DNA of 64,000 bases from Cronobacter sakazakii. GTDB lineage: Bacteria > Pseudomonadota > Gammaproteobacteria > Enterobacterales > Enterobacteriaceae. The notes under the pieces are model-generated. The model was not told the origin of the DNA and did not search any database. It saw only the letters and a list, made by a program, of their open reading frames with translations. The stretch lies in the NCBI RefSeq assembly GCF_000982825.1, contig NZ_CP011047.1:1984001-2048000 (forward strand). The letters run 5' to 3'. Shown piece after piece: positions 51,332 through 60,306 of the stretch (the first letter of the stretch is position 1; the number at the start of each line of letters is the position of its first letter). Position numbers and translations under genes: made by a program.

Positions 51332-52135
51332 TTAACGCTTCAGCGCTTCGCTCAGCTCGTCGCGCATATTGCTAAGCATCGCTTTCACGACGCGCGGGTT
51401 ACCGGCCACGATGTTGCCGGTCGTCAGGTAGTTATGACCACCGACGAAATCGCATACCAGACCGCCAGCTTCACGCACCAGCAGTTCGCCCGCGGCGAAA
51501 TCCCACGGCTTCAGGCCGATTTCAAAGTAACCATCCACACGGCCTGCGGCCACATAGGACAGATCCAGCGCGGCAGAGCCGGTGCGGCGGAAATCAGCGC
51601 ACTGGGTAAACAGTTTGGTCACGATATTCATGTACGGCGTGGCGTGCTGTTTGGCTTTAAACGGGAAGCCGGTCGCCAGAATGGTGCCGTCCAGATCGCG
51701 AGCGGTGCTGCCGCGCAGACGGTAGCCGTTAAGCTGCGCGCCCTGGCCGCGAACGGCGGTGAAGAGTTCGTTACGCATCGGATCGTAAACCACGGCGACT
51801 TCCGCGCGGCCTTTAATGCGTACAGCGATAGAAACCGCGAAGTGCGGGAGACGTTTAACGAAGTTGGTGGTGCCATCCAGCGGATCGATAACCCATTGAA
51901 TATCCTGCTCGGTGCCGGCGTGTTCACCGCTTTCTTCGGTGATGATGGTGTGTTGCGGGTAGGACTGGCGAATGGTGTCGATAATAATGCGCTCTGCGCC
52001 TTTATCCACGTTCGTCACAAAGTCGTTGCTGCCTTTCTGGCTGGTCTCTACGGCGTCCGGGGTTTCGTAGTTTTTGGCGATAAAATTTCCGGCCTTGCGC
52101 GCAGCACGCACGGCGATGTTGAGCATCGGATGCAT
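51332..52135 (-). CDS. suhB: inositol-1-monophosphatase / Nus factor SuhB
   Basis: Mg-dependent phosphatase of inositol 1-phosphate; in E. coli it also acts in rRNA transcription antitermination complexes. It is 267 residues, as E. coli. Motifs: EESGEHAG (metal Glu), DPLDGTTNFV (metal Asp, catalytic Thr) and LKPWDFAAGELLVREAGG. Divergent from trmJ, with about 120 bp between. Ends at the bidirectional terminator. Confidence 0.97.
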   Translation of the reverse strand: MHPMLNIAVRAARKAGNFIAKNYETPDAVETSQKGSNDFVTNVDKGAERIIIDTIRQSYPQHTIITEESGEHAGTEQDIQWVIDPLDGTTNFVKRLPHFAVSIAVRIKGRAEVAVVYDPMRNELFTAVRGQGAQLNGYRLRGSTARDLDGTILATGFPFKAKQHATPYMNIVTKLFTQCADFRRTGSAALDLSYVAAGRVDGYFEIGLKPWDFAAGELLVREAGGLVCDFVGGHNYLTTGNIVAGNPRVVKAMLSNMRDELSEALKR

Positions 52136-52256
52136 CAGGTTTCTCTCACTGGATGTTAAAGAACGGGAAAACGGCGCGGATTATAGCAGAGGGTTCGGAA
52201 TATGTCTCAGGTTTATGATAAGATGCGCTGATATTCTTTTCGGATACTGAGTCGCT

Positions 52257-52994
52257 ATGCTGCAAAACATTCGTATCGTGCTGGTTGAAACCTCACACAC
52301 CGGCAACATGGGTTCTGTTGCCCGCGCCATGAAAACCATGGGCCTCACCAACCTGTGGCTGGTTAATCCGCTGGTGAAACCGGATTCCCAGGCCATCGCG
52401 CTCGCCGCCGGTGCCAGCGATGTGATTGGCAACGCCAGCATCGTCGATACGCTGGATGAAGCGCTGGCGGGGTGCAGCCTGGTGGTGGGCACCAGCGCGC
52501 GTTCGCGCACGCTGCCCTGGCCGATGCTCGATCCGCGCGAATGCGGGCTGAAAAGCGTTTCTGAAGCGACGCATGCGCCGGTGGCGATTGTATTTGGCCG
52601 CGAGCGTGTGGGACTGACCAATGACGAACTGCAAAAGTGCCACTATCACGTGGCTATCGCGGCGAACCCGGAGTACAGCTCGCTCAATCTCGCGATGGCG
52701 GTACAGGTCATAGCCTACGAAGTTCGCATGGCGTGGCTTGCCTCGCAGGACGCCCAAACGCCTGCGCCTGGTGAAGAAGAAAACCCGTATCCGCTGGTGG
52801 ACGATCTGGAGCGTTTTTACGGTCATCTTGAGCAAGTTTTGCTCTCAACCGGCTTCATTCGCCCGAATCATCCCGGCCAGGTAATGAACAAATTGCGTCG
52901 TCTTTTTACCCGCGCACGCCCGGAAAGTCAGGAACTTAACATCCTGCGCGGCATGCTGGCGTCGATAGAAAGCAGCCGTAATGAGAAGCCGTAA
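52257..52994 (+). CDS. trmJ: tRNA (cytidine/uridine-32-2'-O)-methyltransferase TrmJ
   Basis: SPOUT-class enzyme that 2'-O-methylates position 32 in several tRNAs. It is 245 residues (E. coli 246). Knot motifs: VLVETSHTGNMGSVARAMKTMG, VFGRERVGLTNDEL and NPEYSSLNLAMAVQV. The C-terminal extension (from about 165) is the dimer/tRNA-binding part. Immediately upstream of iscR; its stop lies next to the first IscR site, so it is not expected to share the isc promoter. Confidence 0.96.
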   Translation: MLQNIRIVLVETSHTGNMGSVARAMKTMGLTNLWLVNPLVKPDSQAIALAAGASDVIGNASIVDTLDEALAGCSLVVGTSARSRTLPWPMLDPRECGLKSVSEATHAPVAIVFGRERVGLTNDELQKCHYHVAIAANPEYSSLNLAMAVQVIAYEVRMAWLASQDAQTPAPGEEENPYPLVDDLERFYGHLEQVLLSTGFIRPNHPGQVMNKLRRLFTRARPESQELNILRGMLASIESSRNEKP

Positions 52995-53043
52995 TACTTG
53001 AGTAAAATACTCGGGTAAATAGTTGACCATTTTACTCGGGAAT
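52994..53043 (+). promoter_or_regulatory. tandem IscR type 1 sites at the isc promoter
   Basis: Two 25-bp IscR-type sites stand back to back: 52994-53018 begins ATACTTGAGTA and ends ACTCGGGTAA; 53019-53043 begins ATAGTTGACCA and ends ACTCGGGAAT. They precede an extended -10 element (TGCTATGCA, near 53058-53066). [2Fe-2S]-IscR would repress its own operon. Confidence 0.87.
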
Positions 53044-53125
53044 GTCAGACTTGCGCCTGCTATGCAATACCCCCATTTTCATAAAAACCCCCGCGTCGAG
53101 GGGCGAGCTTGAGGTTAAGTAAGAC

Positions 53126-53614
53126 ATGAGACTGACATCTAAAGGGCGCTATGCCGTGACCGCAATGCTTGACGTTGCGCTCAACTCCGAATCCGGTCCG
53201 GTACCGTTGGCAGATATTTCTGAACGTCAGGGTATCTCCCTTTCTTATCTGGAGCAGCTGTTCTCTCGTCTGCGTAAAAATGGCCTTGTGGCCAGCGTGC
53301 GTGGTCCGGGCGGCGGCTATCTGCTGGGTAAAGACGCGGGCCAGATTGCGGTCGGTGAAGTAATTAGCGCCGTTGATGAGTCTGTCGATGCGACCCGTTG
53401 TCAGGGCAAAGGCGGCTGCCAGGGCGGCGATAAATGCCTGACCCACGCGCTGTGGCGCGATCTGAGCGACCGCCTGACCGGTTTTCTGAACAACATTACC
53501 TTAGGTGAACTGGTGAACAACCAGGAAGTGCTGGATGTCTCTGACCGTCAGCATAATGAAGCCCATCGCCCGACCCGCGCTCAGGACGCTATCGACGTTA
53601 AACTGCGCGCTTAA
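53126..53614 (+). CDS. iscR: iron-sulfur cluster regulator IscR
   Basis: Rrf2-family regulator that senses Fe-S status. It is 162 residues. N-terminal winged HTH (MRLTSKGRYAVTAMLDVAL; GISLSYLEQLFSRLRKNGLV), and the [2Fe-2S] ligand cysteines in RCQGKGGCQGGDKCLTH (92, 98 and 104, with His107). First gene of the isc operon. About 115 bp separate it from iscS; this spacer is known in E. coli for structure and small-RNA control, and a GC-rich hairpin region is visible here. Confidence 0.98.
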   Translation: MRLTSKGRYAVTAMLDVALNSESGPVPLADISERQGISLSYLEQLFSRLRKNGLVASVRGPGGGYLLGKDAGQIAVGEVISAVDESVDATRCQGKGGCQGGDKCLTHALWRDLSDRLTGFLNNITLGELVNNQEVLDVSDRQHNEAHRPTRAQDAIDVKLRA

Positions 53615-53730
53615 AAAAATAATACGCTTTTCCCGAATCAGGCCAGGAAGCTCCGGCATCCTGTAGACTGCGGCGTACATCCAGCCGGCTGCCTGATTCA
53701 CCGCTTTGAGATGTACGGAGCTTAAGAGCA

Positions 53731-54945
53731 ATGAAATTACCGATTTACCTCGATTACTCCGCGACCACGCCGGTGGACCCGCGCGTCGCCGAGAAAATGA
53801 TGCAGTTTTTAACGATGGACGGAACCTTCGGTAACCCGGCCTCCCGCTCCCACCGTTTCGGCTGGCAGGCGGAAGAGGCAGTGGATATCGCCCGTAACCA
53901 GGTGGCCGATCTGATTGGCGCCGACCCGCGCGAAATCGTCTTTACCTCTGGCGCGACCGAATCCGACAACCTCGCTATTAAAGGTGCGGCCAATTTCTAC
54001 CAGAAAAAAGGCAAGCACATCATCACCAGCAAAACCGAGCATAAAGCGGTGCTGGATACCTGCCGTCAGCTGGAGCGCGAAGGCTTTGAGGTGACTTACC
54101 TCGCCCCGCAGAGCAACGGCATTATCGATCTCAAAGAACTCGAAGCCGCGATGCGTGACGACACCATCCTGGTTTCCATCATGCACGTGAACAACGAAAT
54201 CGGCGTGGTGCAGGATATCGCGACCATCGGCGAAATGTGCCGCGCGCGTGGCATTATCTATCACGTTGACGCCACCCAGAGTGTCGGCAAACTGCCTATC
54301 GACCTGACCCAGCTGAAAGTGGACCTGATGTCCTTCACCGGCCACAAAATCTATGGTCCGAAAGGCATCGGCGCGCTCTACGTGCGTCGTAAACCGCGTA
54401 TCCGCATCGAAGCGCAGATGCACGGCGGCGGTCACGAGCGCGGCATGCGTTCTGGTACGCTGCCGGTTCACCAGATTGTCGGCATGGGCGAAGCCTATCG
54501 TATCGCGAAAGAAGAGATGGCGAGCGAAATGGAACGTCTGCGCAGCCTGCGTAACCGTCTGTGGAACGGCATTAAAGATATCGAAGAAGTTTACCTGAAC
54601 GGCGATCTCGAGCAGGGCGTTCCGACCATTCTGAACGTGAGCTTCAACTATGTTGAAGGCGAGTCGCTGATCATGGCGCTGAAAGACCTGGCCGTATCGT
54701 CGGGCTCCGCCTGTACCTCTGCGAGCCTTGAGCCGTCTTACGTGCTGCGCGCGCTGGGTATGAATGACGAGCTGGCGCACAGCTCTATCCGTTTCTCTCT
54801 GGGCCGTTTCACGACTGAAGAAGAGATCGACTACACCATCGAACTGGTACGCAAATCCATTGGCCGCCTGCGCGACCTCTCTCCGCTGTGGGAGATGTTT
54901 AAGCAGGGCGTGGATTTAACCACCATCGAATGGGCTCATCATTAA
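53731..54945 (+). CDS. iscS: cysteine desulfurase IscS
   Basis: PLP enzyme that takes sulfur from cysteine for Fe-S clusters, tRNA thiolation and other acceptors. It is 404 residues, as E. coli. PLP lysine in SFTGHKIYGPKGIG (near 206) and the persulfide cysteine in SSGSACTSASLEPSYVLRALG (Cys328). Start after GGAGCTTAAGAGCA. It ends 28 bp before iscU. Confidence 0.98.
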   Translation: MKLPIYLDYSATTPVDPRVAEKMMQFLTMDGTFGNPASRSHRFGWQAEEAVDIARNQVADLIGADPREIVFTSGATESDNLAIKGAANFYQKKGKHIITSKTEHKAVLDTCRQLEREGFEVTYLAPQSNGIIDLKELEAAMRDDTILVSIMHVNNEIGVVQDIATIGEMCRARGIIYHVDATQSVGKLPIDLTQLKVDLMSFTGHKIYGPKGIGALYVRRKPRIRIEAQMHGGGHERGMRSGTLPVHQIVGMGEAYRIAKEEMASEMERLRSLRNRLWNGIKDIEEVYLNGDLEQGVPTILNVSFNYVEGESLIMALKDLAVSSGSACTSASLEPSYVLRALGMNDELAHSSIRFSLGRFTTEEEIDYTIELVRKSIGRLRDLSPLWEMFKQGVDLTTIEWAHH

Positions 54946-54973
54946 TCGGTATCGGATTCAGGAGAAATAACAC

Positions 54974-55360
54974 ATGGCATACAGCGAAAAAGTCATCGAT
55001 CATTACGAAAACCCGCGCAACGTCGGCTCTTTTGACAACAACGACGACAACGTCGGCAGCGGCATGGTCGGCGCGCCGGCGTGCGGCGACGTGATGAAGT
55101 TGCAGATCAAAGTCAACAATGAAGGTATCATTGAAGACGCACGTTTCAAAACCTACGGTTGCGGCTCCGCTATCGCGTCCAGCTCGCTGGTCACCGAGTG
55201 GGTCAAAGGCAAATCCCTGGACGAAGCGCAGGCAATTAAAAATACCGACATCGCAGACGAACTCGAACTGCCGCCGGTAAAAATTCACTGCTCTATCCTG
55301 GCGGAAGACGCCATCAAAGCCGCTATTGCGGACTATAAAAGCAAACGTGAAGCAAAATAA
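54974..55360 (+). CDS. iscU: Fe-S cluster scaffold IscU
   Basis: Scaffold on which [2Fe-2S] clusters are built with IscS. It is 128 residues. Cluster cysteines: GAPACGDVM (37), TYGCGSAIA (63) and KIHCSIL (106); LPPVK, the HscA recognition motif, directly precedes the last (ELPPVKIHCS). Ribosome site AGGAGAAATAA. Confidence 0.98.
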   Translation: MAYSEKVIDHYENPRNVGSFDNNDDNVGSGMVGAPACGDVMKLQIKVNNEGIIEDARFKTYGCGSAIASSSLVTEWVKGKSLDEAQAIKNTDIADELELPPVKIHCSILAEDAIKAAIADYKSKREAK

Positions 55361-55384
55361 TCATTGATGAGTTGAGGTTGTAGT

Positions 55385-55708
55385 ATGTCGATTACCCTTA
55401 GCGACACCGCCGCCGCGCGCGTCAACGCTTTCCTGGCCAACCGCGGTAAAGGTTTTGGCCTGCGTCTTGGCGTTCGTACGTCCGGCTGTTCCGGCATGGC
55501 CTATGTGCTGGAATTTGTTGACGCACCGCAGCCAGAAGATACGGTGTTCGAAGACAAGGGCGTGAAGGTGGTGGTCGATGGTAAAAGCCTGCAATTCCTT
55601 AATGGCACTCAGCTGGACTTCGTCAAAGAAGGCCTGAACGAAGGGTTTAAATTCACCAACCCGAACGTTAAAGATGAGTGCGGCTGCGGCGAAAGCTTTA
55701 ACGTCTGA
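55385..55708 (+). CDS. iscA: A-type Fe-S carrier IscA
   Basis: Carrier protein that passes iron or clusters to targets. It is 107 residues. Conserved cysteines in VRTSGCSGMAYVLE (35) and ECGCGESF (99 and 101) at the C-terminus. About 80 bp with a short GC-rich stem (CCCCGTCTGCG...CGCAGGCGGGG) separate it from hscB. Confidence 0.97.
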   Translation: MSITLSDTAAARVNAFLANRGKGFGLRLGVRTSGCSGMAYVLEFVDAPQPEDTVFEDKGVKVVVDGKSLQFLNGTQLDFVKEGLNEGFKFTNPNVKDECGCGESFNV

Positions 55709-55789
55709 TAGTCTTTCCCGCCTCTCCCCGTCTGCGCCAGCCGCAGGCGGGGTATTTGCTTTATCACGTTGACTGACCCCGAGACTGTT

Positions 55790-56305
55790 ATGGATTACTT
55801 CACCCTCTTTGGGCTGCAGGCCCGTTATGCGCTGGACAGTGCCCAACTGGCGGCTCGTTACCAGGATCTGCAACGTCAGTATCATCCCGATAAATACGCA
55901 AGCCATTCCCAGGCCGAACAACTGGCGGCGCTCTCGCAATCCGCCACTATCAATCAGGCATGGCAAACGCTGCGCCATCCGCTGACGCGCGCGGAATATC
56001 TGCTCTCTCTGCACGGCTTTGATCTGGCGAATGAACAGCACACCGTGCGCGATACCGCGTTTCTGATGGAGCAACTGGAGCTTCGCGAAGCGCTGGATGA
56101 GATTGAGCAGGCCAAAGACGCCGACCGCCTCGAAGCCTTCGTCCGTAACGTCAAAGCAATGTATCAGGAACGCCACCAGCATATGGTCACGGAGCTGGAC
56201 GACGGCGCGTGGGCGCAGGCGGCCGATACGGTACGCAAGCTGCGTTTTCTCGACAAGCTGTTAAGCCAGTCAGAACAACTCGAAGAAAAGTGGCTCGATT
56301 TTTAA
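55790..56305 (+). CDS. hscB: co-chaperone HscB
   Basis: J-protein that delivers IscU to HscA. It is 171 residues, as E. coli. HPD motif in RQYHPDKYAS of the N-terminal J domain (1-75); the C-terminal three-helix domain binds IscU (FLMEQLELREALDEI). The start MDYFTLFGL is used; a GTG/TTG seven codons upstream is in frame but not family-like. Confidence 0.97.
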   Translation: MDYFTLFGLQARYALDSAQLAARYQDLQRQYHPDKYASHSQAEQLAALSQSATINQAWQTLRHPLTRAEYLLSLHGFDLANEQHTVRDTAFLMEQLELREALDEIEQAKDADRLEAFVRNVKAMYQERHQHMVTELDDGAWAQAADTVRKLRFLDKLLSQSEQLEEKWLDF

Positions 56306-56320
56306 TTCTGGAAGCTCAAC

Positions 56321-58171
56321 ATGGCCTTATTACAAATCAGTGAGCCCGGCATGAGTAGCGCGCCGCACCAGCGCAGACTGGCGGCGGGCATCGATCTTGG
56401 CACTACGCATTCGCTGGTCGCGACGGTTCGCAGCGGCCAGCCGGAAACGCTGGCAGACCATCAGGGGCGTCACCTGCTGCCGTCCGTGGTGCACTATCAG
56501 GCACAGGGCTACAACGTCGGGTACGATGCCCGTGCCCAGGCGGCGGACGATCCGGTAAACACCATCAGCTCCGTGAAGCGCCTGATGGGCCGCTCCCTTG
56601 CCGACATTCAGGCGCGCTACCCGCATCTGCCGTATCAGCTGCGCGCGAGCGAAAACGGTCTGCCGATGATTGATACGCCGGCAGGGCTGTTGAACCCGGT
56701 ACGCGTCTCCGCCGATATTCTTAAAGCCCTCGCCGAACGCGCGCGCGAAGCGCTGGCAGGCGATCTCGACGGCGTGGTCATCACCGTTCCGGCCTATTTT
56801 GACGATGCGCAGCGCCAGGGCACCAAAGACGCCGCGCGCCTTGCCGGGCTGCATGTGTTGCGCCTGCTGAATGAGCCGACCGCGGCGGCGATCGCCTACG
56901 GCCTTGATTCCGGTCAGGAAGGCGTTATCGCCGTCTACGATTTAGGCGGCGGCACGTTTGATATCTCCGTGCTGCGCTTAAGCCGCGGCGTGTTTGAAGT
57001 GCTGGCGACGGGCGGCGATTCCGCGCTCGGCGGCGACGACTTCGACCATCTGCTGGCGGATTATATTCGCGAGCAGGCGGGTATCGCCGATCGCAGCGAC
57101 AACCGCATTCAGCGTCAGCTGCTCGATGCCGCCACAGCGGCGAAAATCGCGCTCAGCGACGCCGATGTCGCGCAGGTGAATGTGGCTGGCTGGCAGGGCA
57201 GCATCACCCGCGAGCAGTTCAATGAACTTATCGCGCCGCTGGTCAAGCGCACGCTGCTCTCGTGCCGTCGCGCGCTGAAAGACGCGGGCGTGGAAGCAAG
57301 CGACGTGCTGGAAGTGGTGATGGTCGGCGGTTCAACCCGCGTGCCGCTGGTGCGCGAGCGCGTCGGCGAGTTTTTTGGCCGCACGCCGCTCACCTCCATC
57401 GACCCCGATCGCGTGGTCGCCATTGGCGCGGCTATCCAGGCCGATATTCTGGTGGGCAACAAGCCGGACAGCGAAATGCTGCTGCTGGACGTTATCCCGC
57501 TGTCGCTCGGTCTTGAAACCATGGGCGGCCTGGTGGAGAAAGTCATTCCGCGCAATACCACGATCCCGGTGGCGCGCGCGCAGGAGTTCACCACCTTTAA
57601 AGATGGTCAGACTGCGATGGCGATTCACGTCATGCAGGGCGAGCGTGAACTGGTGCAGGATTGCCGATCGCTCGCGCGCTTTACGCTGCGCGGCATCCCG
57701 GCGATGCCGGCAGGCGGCGCGCATATCCGCGTCACCTTCCAGGTGGATGCCGATGGCCTGCTGAGCGTGACGGCGATGGAGAAATCCACCGGCGTTGAAG
57801 CGTCTATTCAGGTGAAACCGTCCTACGGGCTGACCGACGGCGAAATCGCCAGCATGATTCAGGACTCCATGAGCTTTGCCGAGCAGGACGTGCAGGCACG
57901 CATGCTTGCCGAGCAAAAGGTGGAAGCCGCGCGGGTGCTGGAAAGCCTCGACGGCGCGCTGAAAAGCGACGGTGCGCTGCTTAGCGCGGCCGAGCGCGCC
58001 GCCATTGATGACGCGATGGCGCAACTGCGCGCCGCCGCGGAAGGCAATGACGCCAGCGCCATTGAAGACGCTATAAAAAATACAGATAAACAGACCCAGG
58101 AGTTTGCCGCTCGCCGCATGGATGAATCCATCCGTCAGGCGCTGAAAGGCCACTCCGTTGACGAGGTTTAA
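56321..58171 (+). CDS. hscA: Hsp70-type chaperone HscA
   Basis: Specialised DnaK-like ATPase that drives cluster transfer from IscU by binding its LPPVK motif. It is 616 residues, as E. coli. Nucleotide domain: GIDLGTTHSLVATV, VYDLGGGTFDISVL, VVMVGGSTRVPLV; then linker (LLLDVIPLSLGLE) and substrate domain. It begins 15 bp after hscB and ends 2 bp before fdx. Confidence 0.98.
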   Translation: MALLQISEPGMSSAPHQRRLAAGIDLGTTHSLVATVRSGQPETLADHQGRHLLPSVVHYQAQGYNVGYDARAQAADDPVNTISSVKRLMGRSLADIQARYPHLPYQLRASENGLPMIDTPAGLLNPVRVSADILKALAERAREALAGDLDGVVITVPAYFDDAQRQGTKDAARLAGLHVLRLLNEPTAAAIAYGLDSGQEGVIAVYDLGGGTFDISVLRLSRGVFEVLATGGDSALGGDDFDHLLADYIREQAGIADRSDNRIQRQLLDAATAAKIALSDADVAQVNVAGWQGSITREQFNELIAPLVKRTLLSCRRALKDAGVEASDVLEVVMVGGSTRVPLVRERVGEFFGRTPLTSIDPDRVVAIGAAIQADILVGNKPDSEMLLLDVIPLSLGLETMGGLVEKVIPRNTTIPVARAQEFTTFKDGQTAMAIHVMQGERELVQDCRSLARFTLRGIPAMPAGGAHIRVTFQVDADGLLSVTAMEKSTGVEASIQVKPSYGLTDGEIASMIQDSMSFAEQDVQARMLAEQKVEAARVLESLDGALKSDGALLSAAERAAIDDAMAQLRAAAEGNDASAIEDAIKNTDKQTQEFAARRMDESIRQALKGHSVDEV

Positions 58172-58173
58172 TA

Positions 58174-58509
58174 ATGCCTAAGATTGTTTTTTTGCCTCAT
58201 CAGGATCTTTGCCCTGATGGCGCAGTACTGGAAGCGCAAAGCGGTGAAACCATTCTTGACGTTGCGCTGCGCAACGGCATTGAAATTGAACACGCCTGTG
58301 AGAAATCGTGCGCCTGCACCACCTGCCACTGCATCGTGCGTGAAGGTTTCGATTCGCTGCCGGAAAGCACCGAAGATGAAGACGACATGCTGGATAAAGC
58401 GTGGGGGCTGGAGCCGGAAAGCCGTCTGAGCTGCCAGGCGCGCGTCACGGACGAAGATCTGGTGGTGGAGATGCCGCGTTACACCATCAACCACGCCAGG
58501 GAGCATTAA
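58174..58509 (+). CDS. fdx: [2Fe-2S] ferredoxin Fdx
   Basis: Adrenodoxin-type ferredoxin that supplies electrons for cluster assembly. It is 111 residues. The cluster cysteines are in HACEKSCACTTCHCIV (42, 48, 51) and LSCQARV (87). It sits directly after hscA and one base before iscX. Confidence 0.98.
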   Translation: MPKIVFLPHQDLCPDGAVLEAQSGETILDVALRNGIEIEHACEKSCACTTCHCIVREGFDSLPESTEDEDDMLDKAWGLEPESRLSCQARVTDEDLVVEMPRYTINHAREH

Positions 58510-58510
58510 T

Positions 58511-58711
58511 ATGGGACTGAAATGGACCGACAGCCGCGAAATCGGCGAGGCGCTGTATGACAGCCGCCCGGACGTGGACCCGAAAACCGTGCGCTTTACC
58601 GATATGCACCAGTGGATCTGCGACCTCGAGGATTTCGATGACGATCCACAGGCCTCTAACGAAAAGGTTTTAGAGGCTATACTGCTGGTCTGGTTAGACG
58701 AAGCAGAATAA
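58511..58711 (+). CDS. iscX: Fe-S assembly protein IscX (YfhJ)
   Basis: Small acidic protein (66 residues) that binds IscS and iron and tunes cluster assembly. Typical sequence: GLKWTDSREIGEALYDSRPDVDPKTVRFTDMHQWI and the acidic LEDFDDDPQ. Last gene of the isc operon proper; pepB follows after about 60 bp. Confidence 0.97.
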   Translation: MGLKWTDSREIGEALYDSRPDVDPKTVRFTDMHQWICDLEDFDDDPQASNEKVLEAILLVWLDEAE

Positions 58712-58774
58712 CGCAACGGGCTGCCAGAAGGCGGCCCGTTTTCGTTGCGCATCAGGCGAGATAAGGAAAATAAA

Positions 58775-60061
58775 ATGACCGAAGCCATGAAGATTACCCT
58801 TTCCCACGAGCCTGCCGACGCTCGCTGGGGTGAAAAAGCACTGTACAGTTTTACGCAGGACGGTATCGCGCTGCACCTGACGGGCAAAGACGATTTGCAT
58901 CTCATCCAGCGCGCCGGGCGTAAAATCGACGGCCAGGGGCTCAAACACGTTGAGCTTGCCGGCGATGGCTGGGATGTTGAAAAAAGCTGGGCGTTCTGGA
59001 TGGGCTATCGCGGCCCGAAAGGCAAACGCACCGTCACCTGGGCGCCGCTTGACGACGTGCAGCAGGAAGAGTTGAACAGCCGCCTGAAAGTCATCGACTG
59101 GGTGCGCGATGTCATTAACGCCCCGGCGGAAGAGATGGGCCCGGAGCATCTGGCGCAGCGCGCCGTGGATCTGCTGGCGGATGTCGGCGGCGAGCGCGTG
59201 AGCTACCGCATCACCAAAGGCGAAGATCTGCGCGAGCAGAACTACATGGGCCTGCATACCGTAGGCCGCGGCTCTGAACGCCCGCCGGTGCTGCTGGCGC
59301 TCGATTTTAACCCGACGGGCGATGCGAACGCGCCGGTCTATGCCTGCCTCGTCGGCAAAGGCATTACGTTTGACTCCGGCGGTTACAGCATCAAGCAGAC
59401 TGCGTTTATGGATTCGATGAAATCCGATATGGGCGGCGCGGCGCTGGTGACCGGCTCGCTGGCGTTCGCCATTACGCGCGGTCTGAACAAGCGCGTGAAG
59501 CTTATCCTCTGCTGCGCGGATAACATGATTAGCGGCAACGCCTTCCGTCTGGGCGATATCATTCGCTACCGCAACGGCAAAACCGTGGAAGTGATGAACA
59601 CCGACGCGGAAGGGCGTCTGGTGCTGGCGGACGGGCTGATTGACGCCAGCGCCCAGAAGCCGGCGCTGATTATCGACGCCGCGACGCTGACCGGCGCGGC
59701 CAAGACCGCGCTTGGCAACGATTACCATGCGCTGTTCAGCTTTGACGACGCGCTGGCGAACCGTCTGCTGCAAAGCGCGCAGGCGGAAAACGAAGCCTTC
59801 TGGCGTCTGCCGCTGGCGGAGTTCCACCGTAACCAGTTGCCGTCGAACTTCGCCGAGCTGAACAACACGGCGGGCGGCGCGTATCCGGCGGGGGCCAGTA
59901 CGGCCGCCGGTTTCCTGTCGCACTTTGTGGAAAATTATCAGCAGGGCTGGCTGCATATCGACTGTTCCGCCACTTACCGTAAAGCGGCGGTGGAGCAGTG
60001 GGCGGCGGGCGCGACCGGCATCGGCGTGCGCACGCTGGCGAATCTGCTGACCGCCGAGTAA
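58775..60061 (+). CDS. pepB: aminopeptidase B (PepB)
   Basis: Leucyl-aminopeptidase-family M17 metalloprotease, cytoplasmic, acting on N-terminal residues of short peptides. It is 428 residues (E. coli 427). Two-metal site: GKGITFDSGGYSIK and the family signature NTDAEGRLVLADG. The start MTEAMKITLS is used; a longer frame from 58745 is not. It usually follows iscX in enterics. A REP-like pair lies just after its stop. Confidence 0.96.
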   Translation: MTEAMKITLSHEPADARWGEKALYSFTQDGIALHLTGKDDLHLIQRAGRKIDGQGLKHVELAGDGWDVEKSWAFWMGYRGPKGKRTVTWAPLDDVQQEELNSRLKVIDWVRDVINAPAEEMGPEHLAQRAVDLLADVGGERVSYRITKGEDLREQNYMGLHTVGRGSERPPVLLALDFNPTGDANAPVYACLVGKGITFDSGGYSIKQTAFMDSMKSDMGGAALVTGSLAFAITRGLNKRVKLILCCADNMISGNAFRLGDIIRYRNGKTVEVMNTDAEGRLVLADGLIDASAQKPALIIDAATLTGAAKTALGNDYHALFSFDDALANRLLQSAQAENEAFWRLPLAEFHRNQLPSNFAELNNTAGGAYPAGASTAAGFLSHFVENYQQGWLHIDCSATYRKAAVEQWAAGATGIGVRTLANLLTAE

Positions 60062-60083
60062 CGGCGGGGCGTGTTAGGGGCGT

Positions 60084-60108
60084 GGCGGGTGCGCTTCGCT
60101 TACCCGCC
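60084..60108 (-). repeat. REP-like element, minus orientation
   Basis: GGCGGGTGCGCTTCGC / TTACCCGCC, the same palindrome as at 43.1 and 51.1 kb. Its tail CCTG has lost the CTAC. It faces the next copy. Confidence 0.75.
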
Positions 60109-60130
60109 CTGGAAACAAAGTTTTATTCCT

Positions 60131-60159
60131 GTAGGGTGGGTAAGCGAAGCGCACCCACC
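60131..60159 (+). repeat. GTAG-tailed REP-like element
   Basis: GTAG followed by GGTGGGTAAGC / GAAGCGCACCCACC, inverted relative to the copy at 60084. The rest of the gap to sseB holds a GC-rich CTCTCCGG...GGGCGAGAGG hairpin-like stretch (about 60238-60285) of unknown role. Confidence 0.78.
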
Positions 60160-60306
60160 AACGCGATAATAATGTGAAGCGATGATTGCGCTGCTTTCAT
60201 CTGCCTTACATCCCTATTAGCGCGATGCCCAGGTTCCCCCTCTCCGGCAGGCGAGGGCCGGGGCGAGAGGCTTTTCTCTCGCCCATTACTGACAAATACA
60301 AACGCT

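Noticed and set aside
58694..59956. 420-residue minus-strand frame
   Set aside because: Antisense of pepB, which has intact M17 signatures.
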